Shown here in pieces: positions 46,836-57,392 of a DNA stretch of 64,000 nt (position 1 is the stretch's first letter; every line of letters begins with the position of its first letter). Position numbers and translations under genes: made by a program. The stretch lies in assembly GCF_007989605.1 (NCBI RefSeq), contig NZ_BJUL01000012.1:47858-111857 (forward strand), given 5' to 3'. The notes under the pieces are model-generated. The model worked only from the letters and a program-made list of their open reading frames with translations, had not been told where the DNA came from and made no database searches. This DNA is from Vreelandella venusta (GTDB taxonomy: Bacteria > Pseudomonadota > Gammaproteobacteria > Pseudomonadales > Halomonadaceae).

Positions 46836-49800
46836 ATGCTCGAACTGCGAGGCGCACCTGCCCTTTCTGCCTTCCGCCATGAACGGCTGTTAACGGTGTT
46901 GCGTGAACGTGTTCCCGAGGTGGAGGCGTTGTCCGCCCATTACGTCCACTTCATAGACCACCGCGAGACACTGGATGATGCTGCCCAGGAGTGTTTGGCC
47001 AAGCTGCTTGATTATGGCAGCCATGCGAGCCAAGACATTCCTGACAACGCCCAGCGCTTCCTGGTTGTACCGCGTTTAGGTACTCAGTCGCCATGGTCTT
47101 CTAAAGCAACTGATATTGCTCATAACTGTGGGCTGCACCAGATTGATCGCATCGAACGCGGTGTCGATTATCGGGTAGCACTGCGCGGAGCGCCTAGCGC
47201 TGAACAGTTAGGCGCAATCAGCGCGCTACTGCACGATCGTATGACGGAGAACGTGCTGTCTGACGTTGCCGATGCGGTCAAGCTGTTTGCTCATCACGCG
47301 CCTGCGCCACTGGGCAGTGTCGATATCTTGGAAGGCGGCCGCGATGCGTTGGCGACGGCCAACCGAGAATTAGGGCTGGCGCTTGCCGACGATGAAATCG
47401 ACTATCTGGTAGCTGCGTTTATTGAGCTGGGTCGCAATCCTAGTGATGTCGAGCTGATGATGTTTGCCCAGGCGAACTCTGAGCACTGCCGCCACAAAAT
47501 CTTCAACGCGGACTGGGTTATTGATGGTGAGGCCCAGAGCCATTCGCTGTTTAAGATGATTAAGAATACCTTCGCGACCTCGCCGGATAACGTGCTCTCG
47601 GCCTATAGCGACAACGCAGCGGTGATCAAAGGTAGCCAGGGAGGGCGCTTCTTCCCCACGCCACTGACTGGCGCTGAGGGGGAGCGGGCTAGCTACGACG
47701 CCCACCAAGAGCCTATCCACATTCTGATGAAGGTGGAAACTCACAACCACCCTACAGCGATTGCACCATTCCCAGGCGCGGCGACCGGTTCCGGCGGTGA
47801 AATTCGTGATGAGGGGGCGACCGGTATCGGCGGCAAGCCGAAGGCCGGCCTGTCGGGCTTTACCGTATCCAACCTGCGTATCCCCGAGTTCGTACAGCCT
47901 TGGGAAGCGTTTGACTACGGCAAACCAGAGCGCATGCAGTCAGCGCTGCAAATTATGCTGGACGGCCCCATCGGTGGTGCAGCGTTTAATAATGAATTTG
48001 GTCGGCCCAATCTGACGGGCTACTTCCGTACCTACGAACAGGATACGTTGAGCGACGATGGTATCGAGCGTCGCGGCTTCCACAAGCCGATTATGCTGGC
48101 CGGTGGTTATGGCAACATTCGTGCTCACCATGTGCAGAAAGGGGAGATTCCCGTAGGTGGCAAGCTCATCGTGATGGGTGGCCCGGCCATGCTGATCGGT
48201 CTGGGTGGTGGCGCAGCGTCTAGCATGGCATCAGGCGAGTCCAGCGCGGACTTGGATTTTGCCTCGGTGCAGCGGGAAAACCCGGAAATTGAGCGTCGCG
48301 CCCAGGAGGTCATCGACCGCTGTTGGGCGCTGGGCGATAAAAACCCGATTCGCTTTATTCACGATGTAGGTGCAGGCGGGCTATCCAACGCCTTGCCGGA
48401 GCTGGTCAAAGACGGTAACCGCGGTGGCCTGTTTGACCTGCGTGCCGTGCCTAACGCTGAACCGGGTATGAGCCCGCTGGAAATTTGGTGTAACGAAGCC
48501 CAAGAGCGTTATGTGCTGGCTGTTGCCCCTGACGACTTAGCTACCTTTGACGCACTGTGCAAGCGTGAGCGTTGCCCCTATGCAGTGGTCGGTGAGGCCA
48601 TGGAGCATCACCACCTGGAGGTTCGCGACGGCCATTTTGATACCAAGCCGGTCGATCTCCCGATGAGCGTGCTATTTGGCAAGCCGCCAAAGATGACGCG
48701 CTCGTTTGAACGTCAGACTCCAGAGCTGTCTGGCGTTATGCTTGATAACCTGGATCTGCGCGAAGCGATGGATCGGGTGTTGCGCCTGCCCACCGTGGCA
48801 TCGAAGAGCTTTTTGATTACCATTGGCGACCGTTCAATTACCGGCCAAGTCGCCCGCGATCAGATGGTTGGCCCTTGGCAGGTGCCGGTGGCTGATGTGG
48901 CCGTGACCACGGCTAGCTTCGACACCCACGCTGGTGAAGCCATGGCGATGGGCGAACGCCCGCCAGTGGCGCTAATTAACCCTGCTGCCAGCGCCCGTTT
49001 AGCGGTTGCCGAAGCGATTACTAACTTAGCGGCGGCGCCAATTGGCAAACTGTCAGATATTAAGCTTTCAGCTAACTGGATGAGCGCTGCCGACCATCCT
49101 GGTGAAAACCAGGCGCTCTATGATGCGGTACACGCCGTCGGTATGGAGCTGTGTCCGGCACTCGGCATTGCCATTCCGGTAGGTAAGGATTCCATGTCAA
49201 TGCGTACCGCTTGGCAGGAAGGCGACAGTTCGGGCGAAAACAGTGCTGACGAAAAGAGCATCACATCGCCGCTTTCGCTGGTGGTCACTGGGTTTGCGCC
49301 GGTCACCGATGCGCTGGCGACGCTGACACCGCAAATCAATCTGGAGCAGGACGAATCAGACCTGATTCTGATCGACCTGGGAAATGGACAAAACCGCTTA
49401 GGTGGTTCTGCGCTGGCGCAAGTCTATGGGCAAGTCGGTAATGACTGTCCAGATGTTGATGACCCAGAAGACCTGAAAGCATTTTTCGAGGTCATTCAGG
49501 GCCTCAACCGTGATGGCAAGCTGCTGGCCTATCACGACCGTAGTGATGGTGGCCTGCTGGTCACGCTGTTGGAAATGGCCTTTGCTGCCCATGCGGGTCT
49601 TGAGATTAAGCTGGACTGGCTGATTGATGAGCCGGTGGAAGCGTTCAATGCGCTGTTCTCTGAAGAGCTGGGTGCGGTGATTCAGGTGAGCCGTGAGCAC
49701 ACTGAAGAAGTGCTCACCCAGTTCGCCATGGCAGGTATCGAAACATGCGGTGTTATTGCGCGTCCCCGTTATGACGACCAAGTGCGGGTAACGCTGTTTG

Positions 49801-50777
49801 AAGAACCGCTGCTGGAAACTACTCGCCAACTGACACAGCGCACCTGGGCAGAAACCAGCTACCGCATGCAGGCACTGCGTGATAACCCAGAGTGCGCCAA
49901 GAACGAATTCGATAGCCTGCTGGATGTGCGTGATCCTGGCCTAAGCGCTGCACCTAGCTTTGATATCAACGATGATATTAGCGCGCCGTTTATTAACACG
50001 GCCAAGCCCGCTGTTGCTGTACTGCGCGAGCAAGGCGTTAATGGTCAGGTCGAGATGGCCTGGGCGTTCCATAAAGCGGGCTTCGACGCTGTGGATGTAC
50101 ACATGAGTGACATCCTGGAAGGACGTGTTTCGCTTGATGAGTTCAAAGGCTTAGTCGCCTGCGGTGGTTTCTCTTACGGTGACGTGCTGGGTGCTGGCGG
50201 CGGTTGGGCAAAGTCGGTGTTGTTCAATGAGCGTGCCCGTGAGCAGTTTGCCAACTTCTTCACCCGTGACGACAGCTTCTCGCTGGGTGTGTGTAATGGT
50301 TGTCAGATGCTCTCGCAGCTCAAGACACTGATCCCGGGGGCTGAAAGCTGGCCTGCGTTTGAGCGTAACGAATCTGAGCAGTTTGAAGCACGCGTAGCGA
50401 TGGTGCGGGTAGAGAAAAGCCCATCGATTCTGCTGGCGGGTATGGAAGGCTCTAAGTTACCGATTGCTGTGGCCCACGGTGAAGGGCGTGCCGAGTTCCG
50501 TGATACCGCGCACCTGCGCAGTATGCAGTCCAGCAGCCAGATAGCGCTGCGTTATATCGATAACTACGGTCAAGTAACAACCCGCTACCCAGCTAACCCT
50601 AACGGCTCGCCGTCAGGAATCACCGGCCTCACCACACCGGATGGCCGTGTGACCATTATGATGCCTCACCCAGAGCGGGTGACTCGCGCGGTCACCAACT
50701 CCTGGCGTCCGGCCGAATGGACTGAGGATGGCGCTTGGCTGCGTTTATTCCGTAACGCCCGTGTGTGGCTGGGCTGA
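46836..50777 (+). CDS. purL: Phosphoribosylformylglycinamidine synthase (large, fused form)
   Basis: 1313 aa, the fused PurL-PurQ form of gammaproteobacteria; fourth step of purine synthesis (FGAR + Gln + ATP to FGAM). Order: N-terminal PurS-like domain, linker with [20 protein letters not shown] near residue 210, the first AIRS-like half with [20 protein letters not shown] near residue 305, the second half from about residue 640, and a C-terminal class I glutaminase domain with nucleophile Cys in [13 protein letters not shown] near residue 1152 and the His-Pro-Glu of [10 protein letters not shown] at the end. Monocistronic, with its own terminator. Confidence 0.98.
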   Translation: MLELRGAPALSAFRHERLLTVLRERVPEVEALSAHYVHFIDHRETLDDAAQECLAKLLDYGSHASQDIPDNAQRFLVVPRLGTQSPWSSKATDIAHNCGLHQIDRIERGVDYRVALRGAPSAEQLGAISALLHDRMTENVLSDVADAVKLFAHHAPAPLGSVDILEGGRDALATANRELGLALADDEIDYLVAAFIELGRNPSDVELMMFAQANSEHCRHKIFNADWVIDGEAQSHSLFKMIKNTFATSPDNVLSAYSDNAAVIKGSQGGRFFPTPLTGAEGERASYDAHQEPIHILMKVETHNHPTAIAPFPGAATGSGGEIRDEGATGIGGKPKAGLSGFTVSNLRIPEFVQPWEAFDYGKPERMQSALQIMLDGPIGGAAFNNEFGRPNLTGYFRTYEQDTLSDDGIERRGFHKPIMLAGGYGNIRAHHVQKGEIPVGGKLIVMGGPAMLIGLGGGAASSMASGESSADLDFASVQRENPEIERRAQEVIDRCWALGDKNPIRFIHDVGAGGLSNALPELVKDGNRGGLFDLRAVPNAEPGMSPLEIWCNEAQERYVLAVAPDDLATFDALCKRERCPYAVVGEAMEHHHLEVRDGHFDTKPVDLPMSVLFGKPPKMTRSFERQTPELSGVMLDNLDLREAMDRVLRLPTVASKSFLITIGDRSITGQVARDQMVGPWQVPVADVAVTTASFDTHAGEAMAMGERPPVALINPAASARLAVAEAITNLAAAPIGKLSDIKLSANWMSAADHPGENQALYDAVHAVGMELCPALGIAIPVGKDSMSMRTAWQEGDSSGENSADEKSITSPLSLVVTGFAPVTDALATLTPQINLEQDESDLILIDLGNGQNRLGGSALAQVYGQVGNDCPDVDDPEDLKAFFEVIQGLNRDGKLLAYHDRSDGGLLVTLLEMAFAAHAGLEIKLDWLIDEPVEAFNALFSEELGAVIQVSREHTEEVLTQFAMAGIETCGVIARPRYDDQVRVTLFEEPLLETTRQLTQRTWAETSYRMQALRDNPECAKNEFDSLLDVRDPGLSAAPSFDINDDISAPFINTAKPAVAVLREQGVNGQVEMAWAFHKAGFDAVDVHMSDILEGRVSLDEFKGLVACGGFSYGDVLGAGGGWAKSVLFNERAREQFANFFTRDDSFSLGVCNGCQMLSQLKTLIPGAESWPAFERNESEQFEARVAMVRVEKSPSILLAGMEGSKLPIAVAHGEGRAEFRDTAHLRSMQSSSQIALRYIDNYGQVTTRYPANPNGSPSGITGLTTPDGRVTIMMPHPERVTRAVTNSWRPAEWTEDGAWLRLFRNARVWLG

Positions 50778-50795
50778 TATACCCTGTCATGCTAA

Positions 50796-50822
50796 ACAAA
50801 AGCGGCCTGCGGGCCGCTTTTT
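50796..50822 (+). terminator. purL intrinsic terminator
   Basis: AAAAGCGGCC / GGCCGCTTTT with a 4-nt loop and a T run, 18 bp after the purL stop. Confidence 0.92.
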
Positions 50823-51002
50823 TCCTGTGGTGGAGAAGTGATCTTGGTAGTGGTGGCGATAAAATGAAACGTTTGTTTGAAAATGCCTCGTCTACGCGCC
50901 ACACTCAGTTCACAGGCGCGTTTATCACGCCATAAGCGCACTACTTTACCAGCACGGCGATCGCCCACCGGTGGCGAGCCAAAGGAATCTTCGGGAGCTC
51001 GA

Positions 51003-51794
51003 ATGCATCAACTCCTCAATGAACGTGTGACTCTGACGTTTGCTGATCATGTGGCTGAGGTCATGTTGTCGCGACCTAATCACCACAATGGTCTGGATTG
51101 GGCCATGATTGATGGTCTGTTGGCAGCCCAACACTGCCTGACCCAACTCGCTGGGCTGCGTGCAGTGGTCTTGAGCGGCGATGGTGACAGCTTTTGCGCG
51201 GGGCTCGATATGGCGTCGATCATGAGCGAGGCGGAACGGCTGCCCACCCTGCTGGCGCCCGACGAAGCGGGTATCAACCCGGTTCAGCGCTTGGCTCTAG
51301 GCTGGCGTGAAGCGGGGGTTCCCGTGGTAGCTGCCTTGCATGGGCATGTCTACGGTGGCGGCCTGCAGATAGCGCTGGGTGCCGATATCCGTATTCTCCA
51401 CCCCAGCGCAAAATTGGCGCTGCTGGAGATTGATTGGGGCATCATCCCCGATATGGCCATTAGCGTGACGGGCGTGGGGCTACGCCAGGATGTACTTCAG
51501 GAGCTGGCGATAAGTGGACGCAAGGTGTCAGGGGAGGAAGCCTATCAGCTTGGCTTGGGCAGCCGCCTGAGCGATACGCCTCAGGGTGCTGCCCGAGAAA
51601 CCGCAGCGCTTATTGCCTCGCGCTCACCTCGTGCCGTCGCTGCGGCTCGTGAACTGTTTGCTCATGGTCCGAATCTGGCTCCTCGCGATCGACTAGCCCT
51701 CGAAGCGCAGCTGCAGCGGCAGCTTTTAGCCGGTGCTGAGCAGCGTGAGGCGGTAAGTGCACGAATGGAGCGTCGCGCCCCGCGTTTCGACTGA
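51003..51794 (+). CDS. Enoyl-CoA hydratase/isomerase (crotonase) family protein
   Basis: 263 aa from ATG 51003 with GGGAG five bases upstream; the open frame reaches back to 50877, but the extra Arg-rich 42 residues are not family-like. Crotonase-fold features: substrate loop [20 protein letters not shown] (oxyanion-hole strand) and [20 protein letters not shown] near residue 115, then [16 protein letters not shown] with the position of the catalytic Glu. Family members hydrate or isomerise acyl-CoAs; the substrate is unknown. Often annotated as a crotonase next to radD; only 1 nt separates it from radD, so the two are coupled. Confidence 0.85.
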   Translation: MHQLLNERVTLTFADHVAEVMLSRPNHHNGLDWAMIDGLLAAQHCLTQLAGLRAVVLSGDGDSFCAGLDMASIMSEAERLPTLLAPDEAGINPVQRLALGWREAGVPVVAALHGHVYGGGLQIALGADIRILHPSAKLALLEIDWGIIPDMAISVTGVGLRQDVLQELAISGRKVSGEEAYQLGLGSRLSDTPQGAARETAALIASRSPRAVAAARELFAHGPNLAPRDRLALEAQLQRQLLAGAEQREAVSARMERRAPRFD

Positions 51795-51795
51795 C

Positions 51796-53625
51796 ATGCC
51801 CCAATTCAATCCTTCCAGCGATCCCATTTCTGGCTCACCACCCCGTTTGCGCCCCTACCAAACGGAGGCGGTAAAGCGTGTAGTCGGTCACTTCCGTGCC
51901 AGCAGCGCGCCTGCAGTGGTGGTATTACCCACTGGGAGCGGTAAGTCGTTAGTGATTGCTGAGCTGGCCAGGCTAGCTCGTGGCCGTGTGCTGGTACTGG
52001 CCCATGTGCGTGAGCTGGTTGAGCAAAATCATGCCAAGTACCAAGCCTACGGGCTTGAGGCAGATATCTTTAGCGCGGGCCTCAAACGTAAAGAGGCCAG
52101 CCGACAAGTAGTGTTTGGCTCGGTGCAATCAGTGGTGCGTAATCTAGAGCGCTTCAGTGACGCCAGTTTTACGTTATTAGTGATTGATGAATGCCACCGA
52201 GTGTCGCTGGAAAAAGATGCCAGCTATCGCCAAGTGATTGAGCATCTGCAGCGTCAGAATCCGCAGCTAAAGATTCTCGGTTTAACCGCCACGCCGTATA
52301 GGTTAGGGCAGGGGTTTATCTACCACCGCCATCATCACGGCATGGTACGCGGCGATGAAGCGTGCTTCTTTGCCGAATGCGTCTTTGAGCAGCCGCTACG
52401 ATTGATGGTGAAACAAGGTTTTTTGGCGGATCCTAAACGGCTAGATATGGCCATTGAAGGCTACGATTTTTCCGCCTTGGCTCCTGCCTCTAACGGTTGG
52501 TTTCGTGAGGAAGAGCTCAATCGCGTTGTTGCTGGTAGCCGTGCTACGCCAAGGATTATTCAGCAGGTGGTTGAGTACGCTGAAGAACGCCAAGGGGTGA
52601 TGATTTTTGCCGCAACGGTCGCGCATGCTGAAGAAGTTGTCAGCTACTTACCCGCGGACCAAGCGGCGCTGATTACCGGTGCGACGGCCTCCCAAGAGCG
52701 CACCTCTCTGATTGAGGCGTTCAAGGCGCGTAAGCTTAAGTTTCTAGCTAATGTGGCCGTGCTAACCACAGGGTTCGACGCGCCTCATGTGGATTTAATC
52801 GCTATTCTGCGGCCCACGGAATCTGTGAGCCTTTACCAGCAGATTGTTGGTCGAGGGCTGCGTTTATCACCGGATAAAACCAACTGCCTAGTGTTGGATT
52901 TTGCAGGCAACCCCTGGGATCTTTATGCGCCAGAAGTAGGTGAGCCAAAACCAGACAGCGACAGCGAACCGGTCCAGGTTGAGTGCCCCGCGTGTGGCCA
53001 TGCCAACCTGTTCTGGGGTAAGCGTGATGGAGAGCTGGTGATTGAGCATTTTGGCCGCCGCTGCCAGGGGCTGGTAGACAACCCCAATCCGCCCACTAAG
53101 CCGGGCAAGAGTAAGCAGGGCATCTATCAAAAACAGTGCGATTTTCGTTTTCGCTTTAAAGTTTGTGAGCAGTGTGGCGCTGAGAATGATATTGCCGCTC
53201 GCCGATGTCATGGTTGTGAGCAACTGCTGGTGGATGCCGACGATAAGCTCAAAGACGCACTCAAATTAAAAGATGCCAAAGTGCTGCGAGTCAGCGGTAT
53301 GCAGTTAGAGGCCACGACCAATGGGCGGGGGCTGCCACGTCTAAAAGTGACCTATTACGATGAAGATAGCGCGAGCTTGGCAGAGTGGTTTGCGCTGGAA
53401 ACGCCTGCTCAGCGGCGGGCATTTTATGCTGTTTTTTTACGTAACCATCTGCGTGCGCCAGGCGCTAAGTGGCAGCCTGTTTCGCCGGTCGAAGTGGTCG
53501 AAGAGCAGCGCCGCCTGCGCCATCCCGATTTTGTTGTGGGGCGTAAAGTCGGACGGCACTGGCAGCTTCGCGATAAGCTGTTTGACTACCAAGGGCGTTA
53601 TCGCAAGGCGGCTGAGGCAGGCTAG
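51796..53625 (+). CDS. radD: Superfamily 2 helicase RadD
   Basis: 609 aa (E. coli RadD/YejH, 586 aa). RecQ-like core: [16 protein letters not shown], Walker [21 protein letters not shown] near residue 50, DECH box [10 protein letters not shown] near residue 130, and SAT-type motif [10 protein letters not shown]. Helicase C-terminal half: [14 protein letters not shown] and [16 protein letters not shown]. The zinc-binding module [14 protein letters not shown] ... [20 protein letters not shown] occupies about residues 395-480. The E. coli protein aids RecA-linked repair and crossover control with SSB. The start follows the crotonase gene almost directly. Confidence 0.95.
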   Translation: MPQFNPSSDPISGSPPRLRPYQTEAVKRVVGHFRASSAPAVVVLPTGSGKSLVIAELARLARGRVLVLAHVRELVEQNHAKYQAYGLEADIFSAGLKRKEASRQVVFGSVQSVVRNLERFSDASFTLLVIDECHRVSLEKDASYRQVIEHLQRQNPQLKILGLTATPYRLGQGFIYHRHHHGMVRGDEACFFAECVFEQPLRLMVKQGFLADPKRLDMAIEGYDFSALAPASNGWFREEELNRVVAGSRATPRIIQQVVEYAEERQGVMIFAATVAHAEEVVSYLPADQAALITGATASQERTSLIEAFKARKLKFLANVAVLTTGFDAPHVDLIAILRPTESVSLYQQIVGRGLRLSPDKTNCLVLDFAGNPWDLYAPEVGEPKPDSDSEPVQVECPACGHANLFWGKRDGELVIEHFGRRCQGLVDNPNPPTKPGKSKQGIYQKQCDFRFRFKVCEQCGAENDIAARRCHGCEQLLVDADDKLKDALKLKDAKVLRVSGMQLEATTNGRGLPRLKVTYYDEDSASLAEWFALETPAQRRAFYAVFLRNHLRAPGAKWQPVSPVEVVEEQRRLRHPDFVVGRKVGRHWQLRDKLFDYQGRYRKAAEAG

Positions 53626-53673
53626 CAATACCTCGATAGGTGACACGCTGTTACACTGGCGAGCATAGCCATT

Positions 53674-53722
53674 TAACTAACCATGGGCGCTCAGCTAACC
53701 ATGGATGTTTAACTAACAAGGA
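53674..53722. repeat. 18-bp short tandem repeat, about three units, before scpA
   Basis: Units begin at 53674, 53692 and 53710, aligned on the core CTAACCATGG (third unit CTAACAAGGA). The last unit overlaps the scpA ribosome-binding region. Confidence 0.6.
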
Positions 53723-53733
53723 ACACGCCCCGC

Positions 53734-54693
53734 GTGAGCGAGACGCCAAACGCCCATGTTGATCACGAACTTATTGAGCCAACTGCCGAACCGGTAGCGG
53801 AAGCGCTTGGGCGCCTGTTTGATGAGCCCATCATGCAGTTGCCGGAGGATCTCTATATACCGCCAGAGGCGCTGCGCGTGTTTCTAGAGGCCTTCGAAGG
53901 GCCGCTTGATCTGCTGCTCTATCTTATCCGCCGTCAGAACCTGGATATTTTGACGATCAATGTGGCGACCATTACTCATCAATACATTGAGTATGTGGAA
54001 TTGATGAAAGCTATGGAGATTGAGCTGGCCGGAGAGTACTTATTAATGGCGGCTATGCTGGCGGAAATTAAATCCCGCACACTACTGCCGCGCCCACCGA
54101 AGGCAGAAGGCGAAGAGGAAGAAGATCCCAGGGCTGAGCTGATTCGCCGTCTGCAAGAGTATGAGCGCTTAAAGGAAGCCGCCGAAACGTTGGACACGCT
54201 GCCTCGAGTAGGGCGTGACTGGTTTAGTGTACAGGCGGGCCTGCCCCCGTTAGAGGCGCGGATAATTCATCCCGATGTTGGATTGGATGAGCTGTTTGGG
54301 GCGCTGTCGGATATTCTGAAACGCGCTGAGTTGGCGCAAGCTCACCAAATCAGCCGCGAGGTGCTCTCTACCCGCGAACGCATGCTGAAAATTATGGAGC
54401 AGTTAAGTCACGATGGGGACCATCAGCGCTATACCCCGTTTGAAGCATTGTTTACGTTGGAGGAAGGGCGCGCCGGAGTAGTGGTGACGTTTATGGCCAT
54501 TTTAGAGTTAGCCAAAGAAGCCATGATCGAAATTGTACAGAACGCGCCATTGTCGCCCATTCATGTGCGTGCGCGACGTGCAGCCCTCACAGATGGAGAG
54601 GAGAGCGCATTTGAAGAGGCTGACTCAGACGATGGCGCCTCAGAGTCTGCATTTGAGGAATCTGCATTTGAGCCTGACGAGGAGTCGCCGTGA
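53734..54693 (+). CDS. scpA: Segregation and condensation protein A
   Basis: 319 aa kleisin subunit of the SMC-ScpAB (MksB-like in some) chromosome-organising complex. The kleisin N-terminal signature FLEAFEGPLDLLLYLIRRQN is near residue 50, followed by LAGEYLLMAAMLAEIKSRTL LPRP-type helices. The C-terminal winged helix is near residues 205-275. The acidic Glu/Asp/Ser tail (about residues 285-319) is not part of the core fold. The GTG start at 53734 has a rather distant AAGGA. The stop overlaps the scpB start by 4 nt. No smc gene is in the window. Confidence 0.95.
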   Translation: MSETPNAHVDHELIEPTAEPVAEALGRLFDEPIMQLPEDLYIPPEALRVFLEAFEGPLDLLLYLIRRQNLDILTINVATITHQYIEYVELMKAMEIELAGEYLLMAAMLAEIKSRTLLPRPPKAEGEEEEDPRAELIRRLQEYERLKEAAETLDTLPRVGRDWFSVQAGLPPLEARIIHPDVGLDELFGALSDILKRAELAQAHQISREVLSTRERMLKIMEQLSHDGDHQRYTPFEALFTLEEGRAGVVVTFMAILELAKEAMIEIVQNAPLSPIHVRARRAALTDGEESAFEEADSDDGASESAFEESAFEPDEESP

Positions 54694-55490
54694 GAGACAC
54701 CACGTTAGACGATATTATTGAAGCGGCATTACTGGCCGCTGGCGAGCCGCTTTCTTTAGAGCGGCTTGAAACGCTGTTTTTAGCAGACGAGTGCCCGTCT
54801 AAAAAAGCGCTGCGCGATACCTTGTCCCGCCTTGTCCTGCGCCATGAAGAAGGAGCGCTGGAGCTAGTAGAGACCGCGTCAGGATTCCAGTTGCGTATTC
54901 GCCCGCGGCTCTCTCATTGGGTGTCGCGACTATGGGACGAGCGGCCACAGCGCTACTCCCGGGCACTGTTGGAAACACTGGCGCTGATTGCCTATCGCCA
55001 GCCGGTGACGCGGGGAGATATCGAAGACGTGCGCGGTGTGAGTGTTAGTAGCTCTATTATCCGCACGCTAATGGAGCGAGGGTGGATTCGCGTGGTAGGC
55101 CATCGAGATGTGCCTGGGCGACCAGCCGTTTATGCCACCACCCGCAGCTTTTTAGATGATTTTGGCTTGAAAACCTTGGATGCATTGCCGCCGATGCATG
55201 AACTGGTCAATGCCGATGAAAGCGATACGGTTATTGAGCAAGATGAAACGCAGCCAGCACTGGACGAAATGCCTGAAACCGTGCAGGATGCGCCACCCCA
55301 GAGTGAAGAGATAGCTTCAGCTGAGATTGTTGCAGCAGAGATAGCTGATAAACACGCCGAGACGGCGTTAACCCAGCCGCTGAGTTTTGCCGATTTAGAG
55401 GCTCGCTTAGCGACACGTGCGCAGCGTAACGATGATGATGCGCGCACGCAGACTAACGATGTGAGGTCAGACGACCATGAGTCAGAGTAA
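54690..55490 (+). CDS. scpB: Segregation and condensation protein B
   Basis: 266 aa. Two winged-helix domains span about residues 5-160: [20 protein letters not shown] at the start and [20 protein letters not shown] with [20 protein letters not shown] as family signatures. The remaining 100 residues are an acidic, Ala/Glu-rich low-complexity tail. GTG start overlapping scpA; its end overlaps rluB by 14 nt. scpA-scpB-rluB is a standard gammaproteobacterial cluster. Confidence 0.96.
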   Translation: MRDTTLDDIIEAALLAAGEPLSLERLETLFLADECPSKKALRDTLSRLVLRHEEGALELVETASGFQLRIRPRLSHWVSRLWDERPQRYSRALLETLALIAYRQPVTRGDIEDVRGVSVSSSIIRTLMERGWIRVVGHRDVPGRPAVYATTRSFLDDFGLKTLDALPPMHELVNADESDTVIEQDETQPALDEMPETVQDAPPQSEEIASAEIVAAEIADKHAETALTQPLSFADLEARLATRAQRNDDDARTQTNDVRSDDHESE

Positions 55491-56346
55491 TAACACCACG
55501 CCCCCCGCCAGTGAAAAGCTGCAAAAAGTACTGGCCCGGGCAGGGCTAGGGTCACGCCGTGAAATGGAAACTGCCATTTCCGATGGTCGGGTAAAGGTTA
55601 ATAGCCAGGTAGCCAAGTTAGGCGACCGAGTAGAAGCCCGCGATAAGGTCAGTTTTGATGATCGCCCGGTGTCGCTGCGCCCCGAAGAGGAAGTGCCGCG
55701 CCGTGTGATTATGTACAACAAGCCGGAAGGAGAGTTGTGCACGCGTAAAGACCCAGAAGGGCGGCGCACGGTGTTTGAACGTCTCCCTCGCCTGAAAGGC
55801 GAGCGCTGGGTTGCCATAGGTCGTTTGGATATTAACACTAGTGGCTTGTTGCTATTCACCACAGACGGTGAGCTTGCAAACCGACTAATGCACCCTTCGA
55901 CCCAGGTCGAGCGAGAGTACGCGGTTCGCGTGATGGGTGAGGTCAAGCGCGAGCATATTGTCGCCATGGTTGATGGCGTTATGCTAGAAGATGGTCCAGC
56001 GCGCTTTACTGATGTACAAGAATTTGGCGGCGAAGGCATTAATACCTGGTTTCACGTGGTGATTTTAGAAGGTCGTAACCGCGAAGTACGCCGCCTGTGG
56101 GAATCTCAGGGGCTAACGGTTAGTCGTCTGAAGCGGGTGCGCTACGGCAACATCTTCCTTGATAAGCGCGCTAAAGCCGGCGAATGGGTTGAGCTCTCCC
56201 AAGATGAGGTCGACGACCTAGCTACGTTAGCAAATCTAGAAACTCGCAAGGTACCTGCACTAACACCCGATGAGAAAAACCGCTGGAGCCGTGATAAACA
56301 CAAACGCCGCCCGGTTCAAGCTATGCGCAAGCCTAAGCGTCGCTAA
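55477..56346 (+). CDS. rluB: 23S rRNA pseudouridine 2605 synthase RluB
   Basis: 289 aa. The N-terminal S4 RNA-binding domain (about residues 12-60, [20 protein letters not shown]) is followed by the RsuA/RluB catalytic domain with the active-site Asp in [20 protein letters not shown] near residue 115, and [20 protein letters not shown] near residue 200. A basic C-terminal tail ([17 protein letters not shown]) fits RNA contact. Assignment to RluB rather than RluE/RluF follows the S4 domain and the scpAB neighbourhood. Confidence 0.93.
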   Translation: MSQSNNTTPPASEKLQKVLARAGLGSRREMETAISDGRVKVNSQVAKLGDRVEARDKVSFDDRPVSLRPEEEVPRRVIMYNKPEGELCTRKDPEGRRTVFERLPRLKGERWVAIGRLDINTSGLLLFTTDGELANRLMHPSTQVEREYAVRVMGEVKREHIVAMVDGVMLEDGPARFTDVQEFGGEGINTWFHVVILEGRNREVRRLWESQGLTVSRLKRVRYGNIFLDKRAKAGEWVELSQDEVDDLATLANLETRKVPALTPDEKNRWSRDKHKRRPVQAMRKPKRR

Positions 56347-56401
56347 TAACGATCAACACCATCGGCACTATAACGAGTAGTGCCTCTCTGGTAATTCGAT
56401 G

Positions 56402-56440
56402 AGGGTCTCCGTAGGCATCAATGTCTTCGGGACCCTTTTG
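56402..56440 (+). terminator. Candidate terminator after rluB
   Basis: AGGGTC (56402-56407) / GACCCT (56431-56436), extended by CCG/CGG with a one-base bulge, followed by TTTTGTGTTTT. Confidence 0.6.
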
Positions 56441-57392
56441 TGTTTTCAGCCACTGTGTTACTAGCAATGCCCAGTGGTGTGGCCCCGTTCCTGTGCTGCT
56501 TTTTTGCCATCTACGTTACCGAGTTGCGATTAAGCCCAACCGGTGGGCGTGTATTTCCTCTCTTTGATCAATGTTGATTCTCTAATGCCTCTGAACTTCA
56601 TCAAGTGAGAAAGATTTACTGCAAGGTGGATTTATCTCACCAGAGATGCGGCGATTTAATGCCGTATCTACAATCAATAAAAGTAATGCGCTGACAGGTC
56701 AAACGGTAATAATTGGGAGCTGTGAGGTGGCCCGTCTGCTCAATAAGAATACTAGTTGGGGCTCTTTTTACTTAACACCGACAGGTGGTAATTGGTTGAA
56801 AGAGATATGATTTTGACGCAATGGGACGTCTATATTAACCACAGCGCTAGTACTACAGGTAGGCCCTCTTTGACAGCATGATGTTATAGCAGTTGTGGAA
56901 GATATTGTTGTAAAGCAATGCGTGTATATGGAAGGTGATGTTGAGTTAAAAATTGTAGCGTAATTCTAAAGTTGATTAGCCGTCAGCCGAAGCCTTGTCA
57001 TCCATATTAATTTAATCGTTATGGTTGAAGGAGCCTTGGTTTTACCTGAGTTTAAAGACAGCAGTAACGAGAAAGGTAAAGTACCAAATGGTTTTGAAAC
57101 CCTTGGCGAGGTGTTGGTAGCGGGCTCTGAGTTGCAGAATCCACTTTAGATGAGCTTAATTAAAATACAGATGTGACTTGATTAAGACTTTAACGTTGGC
57201 ATTATTGCCAAAGAACCGAGTCCGAAGGGCTTGTACGTTTTTTAGACAAAGATAGCCCAATATTGGCACGCAGTTTTTTGCAATCGATGCGGCCACTCTT
57301 AGTGGTATTGATGGCTAAATACTGGAATAGATGCTGCAAGGAAAGCCGTCATGTCACTCAAGTGATCATCGCGACATGGAGTGAAGCTAACT
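56441..57392. other. Long gene-poor region with possible decayed coding remnants
   Basis: About 950 bp without an intact gene, A/T-richer than the left part of the window. Three stretches with protein-like composition share one plus-strand frame, interrupted by stops. 56646-56810 encodes 54 codons including GQTVIIGSCEVARLLN. 56877-56963 includes DVIAVVEDIVVKQ and EGDVELKIVA. 57021-57149 has an ATG and 42 codons including PNGFETLGEVLVAGSELQN. None matched a family recognised here. They may be the remains of one gene, or chance ORFs in the tolC leader region. The right end must also hold the tolC promoter. Confidence 0.4.

Noticed and set aside
50877..51002. N-terminal extension of the crotonase-family protein
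   Set aside because: Arg/Ser/Thr-rich and unlike the family; the ATG at 51003 has a good ribosome-binding site.
55482..56039. 185-codon open frame antisense to rluB
   Set aside because: Ser/Arg/Pro-rich shadow of a well-supported gene.
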